Source: Aliivibrio fischeri (GTDB lineage: Bacteria > Pseudomonadota > Gammaproteobacteria > Enterobacterales > Vibrionaceae). Taken from it: a DNA stretch of 64,000 bases. This document shows, in pieces, positions 8,688 through 19,673 of this stretch. Positions within the stretch are counted from its first letter, which is position 1; the number at the start of each line of letters is the position of its first letter. Under the pieces are notes generated by a model, which saw nothing but the letters and a program-made list of their open reading frames with translations, had not been told where the DNA came from and did no database searches. The DNA lies in the NCBI RefSeq assembly GCF_009727955.1, contig NZ_WOBR01000014.1:62001-126000 (forward strand), written 5' to 3'. The position numbers and the translations under genes are program-made.

Positions 8688-10520
8688 TTACTTAGGTGCA
8701 CGACCTGCACGCTTACGATCGTTCTCTGTAAGGTGACGCTTACGGATACGAATGCTTTCAGGTGTTACTTCTACTAGTTCGTCGTCATCGATGAACTCTA
8801 GAGCTTGCTCAAGTGTGTACTTGATTGCTGGAGAAAGTACTTGTGCATCATCTGTACCAGAAGCACGAACGTTAGTTAGTTGCTTACCTTTCAGACAGTT
8901 AACTGTAAGGTCGTTAGAACGGTTATGAATACCGATAACTTGACCTTCGTATACTTCATCAGCGTGCTCTGTAAATAGACGACCACGTTCTTGTAGGTTA
9001 AATAGTGCGTAAGTCAGTGCTTTACCAGTTGCGTTCGAAATTAGAACACCGTTGTTACGTTGACCGATAGTACCGCCCTTGTGAGGACCGTAGTGATCAA
9101 ACGTATGGTAAAGAAGACCAGAACCTGAAGTCAGAGTCATGAACTCAGTTTGGAAGCCGATAAGACCACGAGAAGGCATCATAAAGTCCATACGAACACG
9201 GCCTTTACCATCTGGTGCCATATCAGTTAGCTCACCTTTACGGATACCAATGTTTTCCATGATACCGCCTTGGTGCTCTTCAAGAACATCGATAGTTACG
9301 GTTTCAAATGGTTCTGTTAGGTTGCCGTTTTCATCTTTTTTGATGATAACTTCTGGACGAGATACTGCTAGCTCGAAACCTTCACGACGCATGTTTTCGA
9401 TCAGGATAGATAGGTGAAGTTCACCACGGCCTGATACGCGGAATTTGTCTGGATCTTCAGTTTGCTCAACACGTAGTGCTACGTTGTGAACAAGTTCTTT
9501 TTCTAGACGTTCAAGGATGTTACGTGAAGTAACGAACTTACCTTCTTTACCAGCAAACGGAGATGTGTTTACTTGGAAAGTCATTGTTACTGTTGGTTCA
9601 TCAACAGAAAGTGGAGTCATCGCTTCAACGTTGTTTACGTCACAGATAGTGTCAGAGATTTTAAGCTCGCCAAGACCTGTAATTGCAATGATGTCACCAG
9701 CGTTAGCTTGTTCAACTTCGTGACGCTCAAGACCTAGGTAACCTAATACTGTACCTACTTTACCGTTACGTTTAGAACCGTCAGCACCTACAACAGTTAC
9801 TTGTTGGTTTGGTTTAACAGAACCACGAGTAACACGTGCAACACCGATAACACCTACGTAAGAGTTGTAATCTAGTTGAGAAACTTGCATTTGTAGTGCG
9901 CCGTCAACGTCAACGTTTGGAGCATCTACGTTATCAACGATAGCTTGGAACAGTGGTTCCATGTTTTCGCCAGTTTCACCTTCTTCTAGTGTAGCCCAAC
10001 CGTTAAGAGCTGAAGCGTAAACTACTTGGAAGTCTAGTTGTTCGTCAGTTGCACCTAAGTTATCGAATAGGTCGAATACTTGGTCCATAACCCAATCAGG
10101 GCGAGCACCTGGACGGTCAATCTTGTTGATTACAACGATTGGCTTAAGACCGTGTGCGAAAGCTTTTTGCGTAACGAAACGAGTTTGAGGCATTGGACCG
10201 TCAACTGCGTCAACGATAAGAAGAACAGAGTCAACCATTGACATGATACGTTCAACTTCACCACCGAAATCGGCGTGTCCAGGGGTATCTACGATGTTGA
10301 TACGGTGATCGTTCCAGTTAATCGCTGTATTTTTTGCAAGGATCGTAATACCACGCTCTTTCTCGATGTCGTTCGAGTCCATTACGCGTTCTTCAGTCTC
10401 ACCACGAGATTCTAGTGTGCCTGATTGTTGTAATAGCTTATCAACCAGTGTTGTTTTACCGTGGTCAACGTGCGCAATAATTGCGATATTTCTTAGTTTA
10501 TCAATCTGTGGAGTAGACAT
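8688..10520 (-). CDS. typA: Translational GTPase TypA/BipA
   Basis: A ribosome-binding GTPase of 610 residues involved in 50S assembly and growth at low temperature or under stress. The G-motifs are clear: AHVDHGKTT (G1), GITILAKN (G2), [11 protein letters not shown] (G3), [10 protein letters not shown] (G4) and SALNG (G5). They are followed by a beta-barrel, EF-G-like domains, and the BipA-specific C-terminal domain ending in [19 protein letters not shown] chose the ATG at 10518-10520 ([14 protein letters not shown]) because the upstream extension has no homologous residues. It is divergent from glnA, as in E. coli. Confidence 0.97.
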   Translation of the reverse strand: MSTPQIDKLRNIAIIAHVDHGKTTLVDKLLQQSGTLESRGETEERVMDSNDIEKERGITILAKNTAINWNDHRINIVDTPGHADFGGEVERIMSMVDSVLLIVDAVDGPMPQTRFVTQKAFAHGLKPIVVINKIDRPGARPDWVMDQVFDLFDNLGATDEQLDFQVVYASALNGWATLEEGETGENMEPLFQAIVDNVDAPNVDVDGALQMQVSQLDYNSYVGVIGVARVTRGSVKPNQQVTVVGADGSKRNGKVGTVLGYLGLERHEVEQANAGDIIAITGLGELKISDTICDVNNVEAMTPLSVDEPTVTMTFQVNTSPFAGKEGKFVTSRNILERLEKELVHNVALRVEQTEDPDKFRVSGRGELHLSILIENMRREGFELAVSRPEVIIKKDENGNLTEPFETVTIDVLEEHQGGIMENIGIRKGELTDMAPDGKGRVRMDFMMPSRGLIGFQTEFMTLTSGSGLLYHTFDHYGPHKGGTIGQRNNGVLISNATGKALTYALFNLQERGRLFTEHADEVYEGQVIGIHNRSNDLTVNCLKGKQLTNVRASGTDDAQVLSPAIKYTLEQALEFIDDDELVEVTPESIRIRKRHLTENDRKRAGRAPK

Positions 10521-10881
10521 GGATTCAAATTCACTCAGAGCGTGTAGAGCCACCATTGGCACTACTTGGTTTAAAAACGGTCAATAATTTAACAGATTTT
10601 AGAGCAAAACCCACGAAATATGTGATTAAAGACACAATTATTTTTAAATTAATTTAATACAGCACACAAAAACGATGAAAAAACAGCCAATTTACGTTCT
10701 ATTTTTCCCTTCTAGGATTTTACTTCCGTCTTAAAATGAAAAAATAAAAGAACTTTAAGATCAGATAATTAAGTAAAACGAATACATTTCATTACGCTCT
10801 TTTCAAATCAATCGTATTGACAAATTTTTGATTTAACTGCTGAATAGCATCTAGAAGTAATTAATAACTTGAACTCACCTC

Positions 10882-10942
10882 GCACCAATATAGTGCAACT
10901 AGAGATCAAAATGGTGCAAACTGCATTGAAACACATGCACCA
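10882..10942 (+). promoter_or_regulatory. NtrC enhancer sites upstream of glnA
   Basis: One good NtrC-like palindrome, GCACCAATATAGTGCA, lies at 10882-10897 and fits TGCACCA-N3-TRGTGCA. A second, weaker site ends in TGGTGCA at 10912-10918, and a half-site TGCACCA lies at 10936-10942. They sit about 40-115 bases upstream of the sigma-54 promoter, the usual arrangement for activation by phosphorylated NtrC. They occupy the 495-base typA-glnA gap (10521-11057); the remainder (10563-10870) shows no gene or strong structure. Confidence 0.8.
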
Positions 10943-10978
10943 AAGAAAACAAGTTATTGATATTAATGGATTATTACT

Positions 10979-10996
10979 TTTGGCATGCTTCTAGCA
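10979..10996 (+). promoter_or_regulatory. Sigma-54 promoter of glnA
   Basis: TTGGCATGCTTCTAGCA has the GG of the -24 element and the GC of the -12 element separated by ten bases, the required sigma-54 spacing. It lies downstream of the NtrC sites and about 60 bases before the glnA start codon. Confidence 0.82.
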
Positions 10997-11057
10997 ATGT
11001 AGTTTATAACAGCTAAGCTGACCAATATTTATATTATAACACCGGAGGTTATCCTAC

Positions 11058-12467
11058 ATGTCAGTAGAAAACGTACTAGCTCTGATTCAAGAGAACGAAG
11101 TTAAATTTATCGATTTGCGCTTTACCGATACAAAAGGTAAAGAGCAACATATCTCAATCCCTTCTCACCAAATTGATGCGGACTTCTTTGAAGAAGGCAA
11201 AATGTTTGATGGTTCTTCAGTTGCAGGTTGGAAAGGCATTAACGAATCTGACATGGTAATGATGCCAGATCCAGCAAGTGCAGTGCTTGACCCATTCACA
11301 GAAGACTCAACACTAAACATTCGTTGTGACATCCTAGAGCCAGCAACACTTCAAGGTTACGATCGCGATCCACGTTCAATCGCTAAACGTTCTGAAGAAT
11401 ACATGCGCTCTACTGGTATTGCTGACACGGTTCTAATCGGTCCTGAACCAGAATTCTTCCTATTTGATGATGTACGTTTTAACACAGACATGTCTGGTTC
11501 TTTCTTCAAGATTGACGACATCGAAGCGGCTTGGAACTCAGGTACAGAATACGAAGGCGGTAACAAAGGTCACCGTCCTGGTGTTAAAGGCGGTTACTTC
11601 CCAGTAGCACCTGTTGATTCATCTCAAGACATCCGTTCAGCTATGTGTTTAATCATGGAAGAAATGGGGCTTGTTGTTGAAGCACACCACCACGAAGTTG
11701 CTACTGCGGGCCAAAATGAGATCGCTACACGTTTTAATACGCTAACAACAAAAGCGGATGAAACTCAAATCTACAAATACGTTGTACATAACGTTGCACA
11801 CGCATTTGGTAAAACAGCGACATTCATGCCTAAGCCACTTGTTGGTGATAACGGTTCTGGTATGCACGTTCACCAATCTCTAGCAAAAGATGGCGTTAAT
11901 CTATTTGCTGGCGATAAGTACGGCGGCCTATCTGAACTGGCTATCTACTACATTGGCGGCATCATCAAACACGCTCGTGCAATCAACGCATTTGCTAACC
12001 CATCAACTAACTCATACAAGCGTCTTGTACCTGGTTTTGAAGCACCTGTTATGCTTGCATACTCTGCACGTAACCGTTCAGCATCTATCCGTATCCCAGT
12101 AGTACCAAGCCCGAAAGCTCGTCGTATCGAAGTTCGTTTTGGTGACCCAGCAGCGAACCCATACCTATGTTACTCAGCAATGCTAATGGCTGGTCTTGAC
12201 GGTATTAAGAACAAGATCCACCCAGGTGAAGCAATGGATAAAGATCTGTATGACCTTCCAGCGGAAGAAGCAGCAGAAATCCCAACAGTTGCAGAATCTC
12301 TAGATATCGCACTTAAAGCACTAGACGAGGATCGCGAGTTCTTAACCGCTGGTGGCGTATTCTCTGATGACTTTATCGATTCTTACATCGGTCTTAAATC
12401 TCAAGATGTGGAAGCAATCAATACAGCAGTTCACCCACTTGAGTTTGAAATGTACTACTCAGTTTAA
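11058..12467 (+). CDS. glnA: Glutamine synthetase, type I
   Basis: Makes glutamine from glutamate, ammonia and ATP; a cytosolic dodecamer. The 469 residues equal the E. coli length. Visible motifs: [18 protein letters not shown] (beta-grasp and latch), the metal site [24 protein letters not shown], the ATP region [23 protein letters not shown] (Asn/Tyr flap) and [14 protein letters not shown]. The adenylylation site region DLYDLPAEE (Tyr near residue 398) is intact, so GlnE-type control is expected. GGAGG precedes the ATG. Nitrogen regulation is supported by the NtrC and sigma-54 sites upstream. Confidence 0.99.
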   Translation: MSVENVLALIQENEVKFIDLRFTDTKGKEQHISIPSHQIDADFFEEGKMFDGSSVAGWKGINESDMVMMPDPASAVLDPFTEDSTLNIRCDILEPATLQGYDRDPRSIAKRSEEYMRSTGIADTVLIGPEPEFFLFDDVRFNTDMSGSFFKIDDIEAAWNSGTEYEGGNKGHRPGVKGGYFPVAPVDSSQDIRSAMCLIMEEMGLVVEAHHHEVATAGQNEIATRFNTLTTKADETQIYKYVVHNVAHAFGKTATFMPKPLVGDNGSGMHVHQSLAKDGVNLFAGDKYGGLSELAIYYIGGIIKHARAINAFANPSTNSYKRLVPGFEAPVMLAYSARNRSASIRIPVVPSPKARRIEVRFGDPAANPYLCYSAMLMAGLDGIKNKIHPGEAMDKDLYDLPAEEAAEIPTVAESLDIALKALDEDREFLTAGGVFSDDFIDSYIGLKSQDVEAINTAVHPLEFEMYYSV

Positions 12468-12513
12468 TATTCACAATTTATTGCTGATTAAAGTAAAGAA
12501 TTGATTAATTTTT

Positions 12514-12541
12514 AGGCTCGCCTCACAGGCGGGCCTTTTTT
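12514..12541 (+). terminator. Rho-independent terminator after glnA
   Basis: AGGCTCGCCT pairs with AGGCGGGCCT around a CAC loop and is followed by TTTTTTAT. It separates glnA from the DUF4124 and glnL genes, which therefore need their own promoters or read-through. Confidence 0.88.
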
Positions 12542-12716
12542 ATATTGGCAAAAAAGGATTTAAAGGCAACACTCTGTTTTGGTTCGTTTTCTTTACAGAG
12601 CCGTTCGAGATTTCATCTCTGTAGTATCGTATGAAGTCATAAGATAATGGCAATCCAATTAACTGAATAACCAAGACAGTTAATTCGATCAGCAACGCAT
12701 CATCCATGGTGGTAAT

Positions 12717-13253
12717 ATGTCTTATAAACAGCTTATATTTCTTATCTTATTCTCTACATCTGCCTTCGCTGGTACGGTGTATACGTGGGAAGACAGTGAT
12801 GGAACAAGGCATTTCAGTGATTCTCCACCACCAACAAACATCAAATCGAAACAACTCTCGTTATCTACTAGCGTGCCTTTAGAGGAATCTTATGATGATA
12901 CGGCTACATCCGTAGAACCTGTCGCAAAGAAAACCAAATCAAAAGCACCTGAGAAAAAAGACAAAAAGCTTGAGATTTCATTTAGCAATTTACAACAAGA
13001 AGAAACCATTCGAAGCTCTCGTGGACACATCACCGTGCTAACGGATTTAAACCGTAAGTTATCCATCGATGAAAAACTGCAGCTTATGCTTGATGGCTCC
13101 CCTTACGGTCTACCTCAAGCATCAACTGAGTGGAAGCTAACAGGCATAGATCGAGGTACTCACCTTATTACTGTTGTTGCTATCAAAGACGGCAAGAGAA
13201 TTGCATCATCACCTATTATCACCGTGTATCTACACCGACCGTCTGCAAACTAG
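12717..13253 (+). CDS. DUF4124 domain exported protein
   Basis: 178 residues with a short signal peptide (KQLIFLILFSTSAFAG) followed directly by the DUF4124 signature TVYTWEDSDGTRHFSDSPP. A low-complexity Lys/Glu-rich linker (about 70-95) leads to a C-terminal beta-rich domain (RGTHLITVVAIKDGKRI) that resembles the Ig-like fold in similar periplasmic proteins. It lies between glnA and glnL in Vibrionaceae-type loci; its function is unknown. The predicted location is the periplasm. No cysteine follows the signal, so it is probably not a lipoprotein. Confidence 0.85.
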   Translation: MSYKQLIFLILFSTSAFAGTVYTWEDSDGTRHFSDSPPPTNIKSKQLSLSTSVPLEESYDDTATSVEPVAKKTKSKAPEKKDKKLEISFSNLQQEETIRSSRGHITVLTDLNRKLSIDEKLQLMLDGSPYGLPQASTEWKLTGIDRGTHLITVVAIKDGKRIASSPIITVYLHRPSAN

Positions 13254-13291
13254 AGGAATTCATATAGTTCCATTCTAAAAAGCAAGGTATG

Positions 13292-13310
13292 ATGCACCAT
13301 GATGGTGCAT
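13292..13310 (+). promoter_or_regulatory. Perfect NtrC palindrome in front of glnL
   Basis: ATGCACCATGATGGTGCAT is a perfect 19-base palindrome around a central base and matches the NtrC consensus TGCACCA-N3-TGGTGCA. It ends 20 bases before the glnL start. E. coli glnL has an NtrC site overlapping its own promoter that represses the operon; the same autoregulation is inferred here. Confidence 0.87.
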
Positions 13311-13329
13311 TTATTAATTTGCTATAAGG

Positions 13330-14388
13330 ATGATGGCATTAACGATGGATTTCTCAACTCAATTACTTGAACACCAAGTCACAGCAATTTTATTGCTCGA
13401 TGATCAACGCCAAATTCATTATGCCAATCCTGCGGCTGAGCAACTGTTCTCTCAGAGTGCTCAGCGTATGGCTCAACACGCCTTTGATGATTTATTTCAT
13501 TCTCCGCAATTTGATTTATCCACTCTCATGCTGCCATTAAACACTGGACAAAGTGTGACTGACAGTGATGTTCGTATCATGATTGATGAACAACCACTTT
13601 ATATCGAGCTAACTTCTAGCCCGGTTGCTATCAATAAATCACTCTATTTATTAGTTGAAATTCGTCAAATAGAGCAGCAAAGACGCCTATCTCAAGAGAT
13701 TAATCAACACGCACAGCAACAAGCTGCAAAGGTTCTTGTTCGTAGCTTAGCGCATGAAATTAAAAATCCATTGGGTGGATTACGTGGAGCAGCACAATTA
13801 CTAGAACGCATGCTGCCTGAACGTGAACTTCATGAATATACCCAGATCATTATTGAACAAGCCGATCGTCTACGAAATTTAGTGGACCGTTTACTGGGCC
13901 CTCAAAAGCTCGGAACAAAACAGCCAGAAAACTTGCATGCTATCATTGAAAAAGTTCGCCAACTCATTGAATTGAATTCATCTTATCAAGTAAAAATCAT
14001 TCGAGATTATGACCCAAGCCTGCCCGATTTTGACGTAGATGCGGAGCAAATAGAACAAGCTATTCTCAATATCGTAAGTAATGCAGCAGAAGTTCTTAAA
14101 GACCAACCTGACGGTACGATCACTTTAAAAACCAGAACCGATTTCCAAACCAACATCTATGGTCAACGTCATAAACTCGCAGCAAAAATAGACATTATTG
14201 ATAATGGCCCAGGGATCCCCAGCCACATCCAAGATACGCTTTTTTATCCTATGGTTAGCGCTCGTGAAGGTGGTACAGGATTGGGATTATCTATCTCGCA
14301 AAATTTAATCGATCAGCATAATGGAAAAATAGATGTCTCTAGCTGGCCGGGAAAAACCATTTTCACCATTTACCTCCCACTAAAATAA
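13330..14388 (+). CDS. glnL: Nitrogen regulation sensor kinase NtrB
   Basis: A cytosolic sensor kinase/phosphatase that phosphorylates NtrC when nitrogen is short and is controlled by the PII protein. The 352 residues contain an N-terminal PAS domain (about 10-115, with IHYANPAAEQLF), the H-box SLAHEIKNPLGGLRGAAQLL with the phospho-acceptor His near 142, an N-box (IEQAILNIVSNAAEVL) and G-boxes (IDNGPGIP, GGTGLGLSISQNL). Start choice is loose: ATGs at 13330, 13333 and 13345 are all in frame. It lies 38 bases upstream of glnG, one operon. Confidence 0.97.
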   Translation: MMALTMDFSTQLLEHQVTAILLLDDQRQIHYANPAAEQLFSQSAQRMAQHAFDDLFHSPQFDLSTLMLPLNTGQSVTDSDVRIMIDEQPLYIELTSSPVAINKSLYLLVEIRQIEQQRRLSQEINQHAQQQAAKVLVRSLAHEIKNPLGGLRGAAQLLERMLPERELHEYTQIIIEQADRLRNLVDRLLGPQKLGTKQPENLHAIIEKVRQLIELNSSYQVKIIRDYDPSLPDFDVDAEQIEQAILNIVSNAAEVLKDQPDGTITLKTRTDFQTNIYGQRHKLAAKIDIIDNGPGIPSHIQDTLFYPMVSAREGGTGLGLSISQNLIDQHNGKIDVSSWPGKTIFTIYLPLK

Positions 14389-14426
14389 AAATAACCTCAC
14401 AAGAGGGATAACGGAGAAGCAAAATT

Positions 14427-15827
14427 ATGAGTAAAGGATTTATCTGGGTTGTTGATGATGACAGCTCCATTCGCTGGGTATTAGAAAAGACTTTAACCAG
14501 TACCAATATGATGTGTGAAAGTTTTGGTGATGCCGAAAGCGTCATTCAAGCACTAGAGCGCAATGTACCTGATGTGATTATCTCAGATATTCGTATGCCG
14601 GGAATGGATGGTTTATCGCTTCTTCATCATATTCAAGAAAATTACCCAGAACTACCTGTGATTATCATGACGGCACACTCAGATTTAGATGCCGCTGTCA
14701 GTGCTTATCAAAAAGGGGCGTTTGAATACCTACCTAAACCTTTTGATATTGATGAAACTCTCACCTTAGTGGAGCGTGCTTTAGCACATAGCCAAGAACA
14801 AAAAAAGCAAAGCATCAACACCCCGAAAAAGGAGCATCATGTTCCTGAAATCATCGGCGAAGCACCCGCAATGCAAGAAGTGTTTCGAGCTATCGGACGC
14901 TTATCTCGCTCATCAATATCCGTTTTAATTAATGGTGAGTCTGGTACCGGTAAAGAATTGGTTGCCCACGCCCTACACCGACATAGCCCAAGAGCAAATA
15001 ATGAATTTATCGCACTTAACATGGCAGCAATTCCTAAAGATTTAATTGAATCGGAACTGTTTGGTCATGAGAAAGGCGCATTTACAGGTGCAAACTCCGT
15101 TCGAAAGGGTCGCTTTGAGCAAGCTAATGGCGGTACGCTATTTTTGGATGAAATTGGAGATATGCCATTAGATATTCAAACCAGACTACTGCGTGTTCTT
15201 GCTGATGGGCAATTTTATCGTGTCGGTGGACACTCTCCTGTTCAAGTGGATGTTCGTATCATTGCTGCAACTCACCAAAACCTTGAAAAATTAGTGACTG
15301 ATGGTGAATTTAGAGAAGATTTATTCCATCGCTTAAACGTAATTAGAGTTCATATCCCAGCCTTAAGAGAAAGACGTGAAGACATAAATAAACTCGCAGA
15401 GCATTTCTTACGCTTAGCCGCAAAAGAACTGGCAGTCGAGTGTAAAACACTAAGCCAAAGTGCCAGTGATAAATTAAGCCAGTGCGATTGGCCAGGTAAT
15501 GTCCGCCAACTGGAAAATACCTGTCGTTGGCTGACAGTAATGGCAAGCAGTCAAGAAGTGTTACCTGCGGATTTACCCTCAGAGTTATTCTCAACACCAG
15601 AACCTCAACAACATCAAACCACTGATTGGCAAGAGCAACTTAGTGCTTGGGTTGAAATCCAACTAAACCAAGGTGAAGAAGACATTCTAAATAAAGTGAT
15701 ACCCAATGTTGAACGTATCTTATTAGATAAAGCACTGCATCATACGCATGGACATAAACAAGAAGCCGCAAAACTGCTTGGTTGGGGACGAAATACACTG
15801 ACAAGAAAGTTAAAAGAGTTGGAATAA
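14427..15827 (+). CDS. glnG: Nitrogen regulation response regulator NtrC
   Basis: A sigma-54-dependent activator of 466 residues. The receiver domain (1-120) has the acidic triad VDDD and the phospho-acceptor Asp54 in [11 protein letters not shown]. The central AAA+ domain (about 140-380) has Walker [12 protein letters not shown], the sigma-54-contacting GAFTGA loop, Walker [12 protein letters not shown], and an arginine-finger region. The C-terminal Fis-type helix-turn-helix is [19 protein letters not shown]. Its likely targets in this window are the palindromes before glnA and glnL. A GGAG ribosome-binding site precedes the ATG. Confidence 0.98.
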   Translation: MSKGFIWVVDDDSSIRWVLEKTLTSTNMMCESFGDAESVIQALERNVPDVIISDIRMPGMDGLSLLHHIQENYPELPVIIMTAHSDLDAAVSAYQKGAFEYLPKPFDIDETLTLVERALAHSQEQKKQSINTPKKEHHVPEIIGEAPAMQEVFRAIGRLSRSSISVLINGESGTGKELVAHALHRHSPRANNEFIALNMAAIPKDLIESELFGHEKGAFTGANSVRKGRFEQANGGTLFLDEIGDMPLDIQTRLLRVLADGQFYRVGGHSPVQVDVRIIAATHQNLEKLVTDGEFREDLFHRLNVIRVHIPALRERREDINKLAEHFLRLAAKELAVECKTLSQSASDKLSQCDWPGNVRQLENTCRWLTVMASSQEVLPADLPSELFSTPEPQQHQTTDWQEQLSAWVEIQLNQGEEDILNKVIPNVERILLDKALHHTHGHKQEAAKLLGWGRNTLTRKLKELE

Positions 15828-15943
15828 AACTGAAGATTCTGTCATGGCTGCCGATATATTTATAATCAGCAAATTGAGTTACATAGATAATAACGGTTAC
15901 ATCATTTATCTATAAAAACACAGAATAGCGCAGTGTAAAGCCC

Positions 15944-18499
15944 ATGACAGAACTCACAAATAAAAAACAGTTTTCCTTACGAACGGCAGTAATGCTTCCA
16001 TTCATTGCCGTTTTGCTGATCACGCTAAGTATTGTTTTTTACACACAAAATAATAGCTACGAAAAGCTAGTTGGTGATGTAAGTGAGAAAGTACTTACCT
16101 CTTACACTCAAAATACCCATGCTGACCTTAACATCTTTTTGAACGCTCCAAACTTTGCAGTAAAAAGCATGGTTGACCAAATTCAGCGCTATCAAATGTA
16201 TCACCCTAACGATACTAAACAGCTACAACAATTCTTAAAAGATAGTCTTGAAGGCATCTATACTAGTCTTGAGCAAATGGACGTTCTCTCTTTTGGGGGA
16301 GAGAAAAAAGAGTACATAGGCTTTCGTCGTGAACCAAACGCAGAACTTTCTCTTATGCTTCAAGATAAAAGAACGGATGACGATCTCATCATTTATCGTG
16401 GAAGCAAAATCTCTGATGATATTCGCACAGTCATTGCAAACTACGACCCTCGTTCTCGCCCTTGGTATAAACCCACCGCAACAACATTAAAACCCTCTTG
16501 GTCTAAAATCTATACTAATGCTGATGAGAAAAAAGAAATCACCATTTCAACCATGCACCCTGTATTCTATGATGATGACTTTATTGGTGTTTTTGCTGCA
16601 GATGTAAAGCTGGATTCATTTAACAAATTCTTATCTCAAGAAACAAAGCAGACCAAAGGCGTTATTTACTTAATTGACGAACAACAACGTTTAATCGCTC
16701 ACTCAAGTGTCGGAAGTGTATTGTCCATCGGCACTCCAAATAGCCCTGTAGGCTCTCGCTTACTTGCGACTGAAAGCTGCGATGAGGCCATTCAACAAAG
16801 TGCTACTTACATTAAAACCAACCAGTTAATTAATAAAAATAATCACGCTGAAGTTTTCTCTTTCTACTACAAAGGCGAGCGTTATTTCAGCCAAATCACC
16901 CCTTATATCGATGGTAATAATTTAGATTGGTACATCGTTATTTCAATATCGGAAAGCGACTTACTTGGACACCTTCAAGAAGAACAACGTCGTGGTTTAT
17001 TTTTTGGCATCGTACTCGCTGCTATTGGTTTAATTGTTGGTGTTTATCTAGTTACTCAAGTGACTAAACCCATTTTTACTACCGCAAATGCGGCACGCAA
17101 TATCGCAAGTGGTAATTGGAATAATAACGTTGAGGCTCAAGGAAGTATTTACGAAACAACACTATTAATGAATGCATTTAATGACATGACCAATAAGCTC
17201 CAATCGTCATTTGATGCTATGCGTCAACAAATTACCTTTGACTCTTTAACTCAAGTGCTCAGTCGACAAGGCCTTATAGAGCAATGTCGAATCATGCTTG
17301 ATAAAAAAGAGAATCATGAACAAGGGTTACTTGTTATCGGTATTAATAATTTTAGAGACATCAATGACAGCTTTGGTATTTTAGAAGGTGACCAATTACT
17401 CAAGAACATCAGTGACCGCTTACAGTGCAGCTTTACTCAGGACAACATTGCAATTGCTCGAGTTGGAGGAGATGAGTTCGCTCTATTCTTCTCAAGACTC
17501 AATGATGTCGAACAACTAAAACAATATGCACGAGATATGGAAGGCTGTTTTATGACCCCATTTAGAGTGGCATCAAACAACTCCCTTTTGAGTATATCAA
17601 CAGGTTTGGTTTATGGTGATTTAAGCTGTGATTCCATGACGCTTTGGCTAAGAAATGCCAGCATAGCTCTGGGGCAAGCGAAAAAGAACAACCTTAATAT
17701 GTCACTGTACACCCCTGAAATGGCAGAGGCTTCATTACATAAAGCAAATATGACCGCTGAACTGTCTTTGGCAATTAAAAACAAAGAGCTTGTCCCTTTT
17801 TACCAACCAATAATTGATATAAAAAGTGGCAAAACCATAGGTGCAGAAGCATTAATTCGCTGGTTAAGTCCATTAAGAGGAATGGTTTCACCATTAGACT
17901 TTATTCCGCTAGCTGAAGAAAACGGCATGATAATTCCTATGGGCTCTCAAATATTAACTCAAGCTTGCTTGGATACGGTTGAGCGCATTAATCAAGGTCT
18001 TTGGCCTGCTGATTTCCACATGCACGTAAACTTATCGGTTTGCCAATTAACCCAAAATAACTTTTTGGATGAACTAAAATCAGTATTACATAACACAAGA
18101 ATGGCTCCAGAAAATCTCACCCTAGAAATTACGGAATCACGCCTAGTAAATCATGATAATTCGACCATTAATACCATGCAGAAAATTCGTGATTTAGGTG
18201 TTCAAATTGCTATTGATGATTTTGGTACGGGTTACTCATCTCTTGCTTATATTCATAAACTGCCATTTGATGTATTAAAAGTCGATCGTTCATTTATCAA
18301 AGATTTGACAGCTGAAAATATCGATTCATCCATTGCGGCGGCCGTATGCAATATGACTCAAGGATTTGATATTACTCTGGTTGCTGAAGGTATTGAGACA
18401 CAAGAACAAGCGAAATTATTGGCATCACTCAATTATCATCACGCTCAAGGCTTCCTCTATAGTCGCCCTATTCCTTTAGAAGATTGGCCAACAGAATAA
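15944..18499 (+). CDS. Membrane Cache-HAMP-GGDEF-EAL cyclic-di-GMP signalling protein
   Basis: 851 residues. A first TM helix (about 15-33) and a second (about 350-372) enclose a periplasmic dCache-type sensor region with the typical YDPRSRPWYKP motif. A HAMP linker follows, then GGDEF (about 430-590) and EAL (about 605-845). The GGDEF signature is intact (ARVGGDEFALFF, near residue 508). The EAL domain keeps GAEALIRW (Glu near 635), HVNLSVCQL, LEITESRL, AIDDFGTGYSS, LKVDRSFI and VAEGIETQEQ, so it should hydrolyse c-di-GMP. Whether it also synthesises c-di-GMP is unknown. It is a full-length paralog of the gene at 19926-22463; add lies between them. Confidence 0.93.
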   Translation: MTELTNKKQFSLRTAVMLPFIAVLLITLSIVFYTQNNSYEKLVGDVSEKVLTSYTQNTHADLNIFLNAPNFAVKSMVDQIQRYQMYHPNDTKQLQQFLKDSLEGIYTSLEQMDVLSFGGEKKEYIGFRREPNAELSLMLQDKRTDDDLIIYRGSKISDDIRTVIANYDPRSRPWYKPTATTLKPSWSKIYTNADEKKEITISTMHPVFYDDDFIGVFAADVKLDSFNKFLSQETKQTKGVIYLIDEQQRLIAHSSVGSVLSIGTPNSPVGSRLLATESCDEAIQQSATYIKTNQLINKNNHAEVFSFYYKGERYFSQITPYIDGNNLDWYIVISISESDLLGHLQEEQRRGLFFGIVLAAIGLIVGVYLVTQVTKPIFTTANAARNIASGNWNNNVEAQGSIYETTLLMNAFNDMTNKLQSSFDAMRQQITFDSLTQVLSRQGLIEQCRIMLDKKENHEQGLLVIGINNFRDINDSFGILEGDQLLKNISDRLQCSFTQDNIAIARVGGDEFALFFSRLNDVEQLKQYARDMEGCFMTPFRVASNNSLLSISTGLVYGDLSCDSMTLWLRNASIALGQAKKNNLNMSLYTPEMAEASLHKANMTAELSLAIKNKELVPFYQPIIDIKSGKTIGAEALIRWLSPLRGMVSPLDFIPLAEENGMIIPMGSQILTQACLDTVERINQGLWPADFHMHVNLSVCQLTQNNFLDELKSVLHNTRMAPENLTLEITESRLVNHDNSTINTMQKIRDLGVQIAIDDFGTGYSSLAYIHKLPFDVLKVDRSFIKDLTAENIDSSIAAAVCNMTQGFDITLVAEGIETQEQAKLLASLNYHHAQGFLYSRPIPLEDWPTE

Positions 18500-18508
18500 G
18501 TTAACATC

Positions 18509-18539
18509 ACAACGCAATCGTTCAGATTGCGTTGTTTTT
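18509..18539 (+). terminator. Rho-independent terminator after the first GGDEF-EAL gene
   Basis: ACAACGCAATC pairs perfectly with GATTGCGTTGT around a GTTCA loop, followed by TTTTA. It separates the gene from add. Confidence 0.88.
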
Positions 18540-18663
18540 AACCGTTTTGCTACTGACACATTCCACACTTGTCTCTATACTCTGCTGTAATATCTACTTA
18601 TATTCAGTTTTATACCAATGCCGATGCACCAATGGAATTGGGACACTTTTTAGGAAAATAATA

Positions 18664-19665
18664 ATGATCATTAAACAGCTTCCTTTAACGGATCTACACC
18701 GTCACCTTGATGGAAATATTCGCATTGAAACCATTTTGGATTTAGGTCAAAAATTCGGTTTAGACTTACCTGCGTATGATATCGAAGCACTTCGCCCTCA
18801 CGTACAAATTGTAGAAGCCGAACCAAGTCTTGTGGCTTTCTTATCTAAACTTGATTGGGGCGTTGCTGTTCTTGGTGATTTAGACGCATGTCGTCGTGTG
18901 GCATATGAAAATGTTCAAGACGCTATGAATGCTCAAATTGATTACGCTGAATTACGTTTCTCACCATACTACATGGCAATGAAACACAATTTACCAATTG
19001 CTGGCGTTGTTGAAGCAGTTGTTGATGGTGTCGAAGCCGGTTGTCGTGATTTTGGAATTAAAGCTAATTTAATCGGTATTATGAGCCGTACTTTTGGCCA
19101 AGACGCTTGCCAACAAGAATTAGATGGCCTACTGACTCAAAAACACAAATTAGTTGCCATCGATCTTGCGGGTGATGAATTAGGCCAACCAGGTGATCTT
19201 TTTGTGAATCACTTTAAACAGGTGAAAGATGCTGATCTTCGTGTCACGGTACACGCAGGTGAAGCGGCAGGCGCTGCAAGTATGTGGCAAGCAATTAATG
19301 AGCTTGGTGCAGTACGAATTGGTCATGGTGTTAAAGCCATTGAAGATCCAAAACTAATGGAATACCTAGCTAAAAATAACATTGGTATTGAGTCTTGCTT
19401 AACCTCTAATATCCAAACAAGTACGGTTGCTTCATTTGAAACTCACCCAATTAAAACATTCTTAGACTACGGTGTTAAAGCTTGTCTTAATACCGATGAC
19501 CCAGCTGTTGAGGGGATTGAATTACCTCATGAGTATGAAGTTGCCGCACCAAAAGTAGGCTTAACGCCAGAGCAACTTAAACAAATTCAAATTAATGGTT
19601 TAGATCTGGCTTTCTTATCTGATTCAGAGAAACAAGCTCTGCGTGAGATGGCAGCTAAGCGCTAG
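18664..19665 (+). CDS. add: Adenosine deaminase
   Basis: Deaminates adenosine and deoxyadenosine to the inosine forms in purine salvage. The 333 residues equal E. coli Add. The zinc and catalytic motifs are intact: [21 protein letters not shown] (catalytic Glu), RIGHGVKA and [12 protein letters not shown] chose the ATG at 18664 ([15 protein letters not shown]) with AGGA nine bases upstream; a longer in-frame extension to 18532 would run through the preceding terminator and is rejected. The stop is followed within ten bases by a heptamer repeat tract. Confidence 0.97.
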   Translation: MIIKQLPLTDLHRHLDGNIRIETILDLGQKFGLDLPAYDIEALRPHVQIVEAEPSLVAFLSKLDWGVAVLGDLDACRRVAYENVQDAMNAQIDYAELRFSPYYMAMKHNLPIAGVVEAVVDGVEAGCRDFGIKANLIGIMSRTFGQDACQQELDGLLTQKHKLVAIDLAGDELGQPGDLFVNHFKQVKDADLRVTVHAGEAAGAASMWQAINELGAVRIGHGVKAIEDPKLMEYLAKNNIGIESCLTSNIQTSTVASFETHPIKTFLDYGVKACLNTDDPAVEGIELPHEYEVAAPKVGLTPEQLKQIQINGLDLAFLSDSEKQALREMAAKR

Positions 19666-19673
19666 AAGCTATA

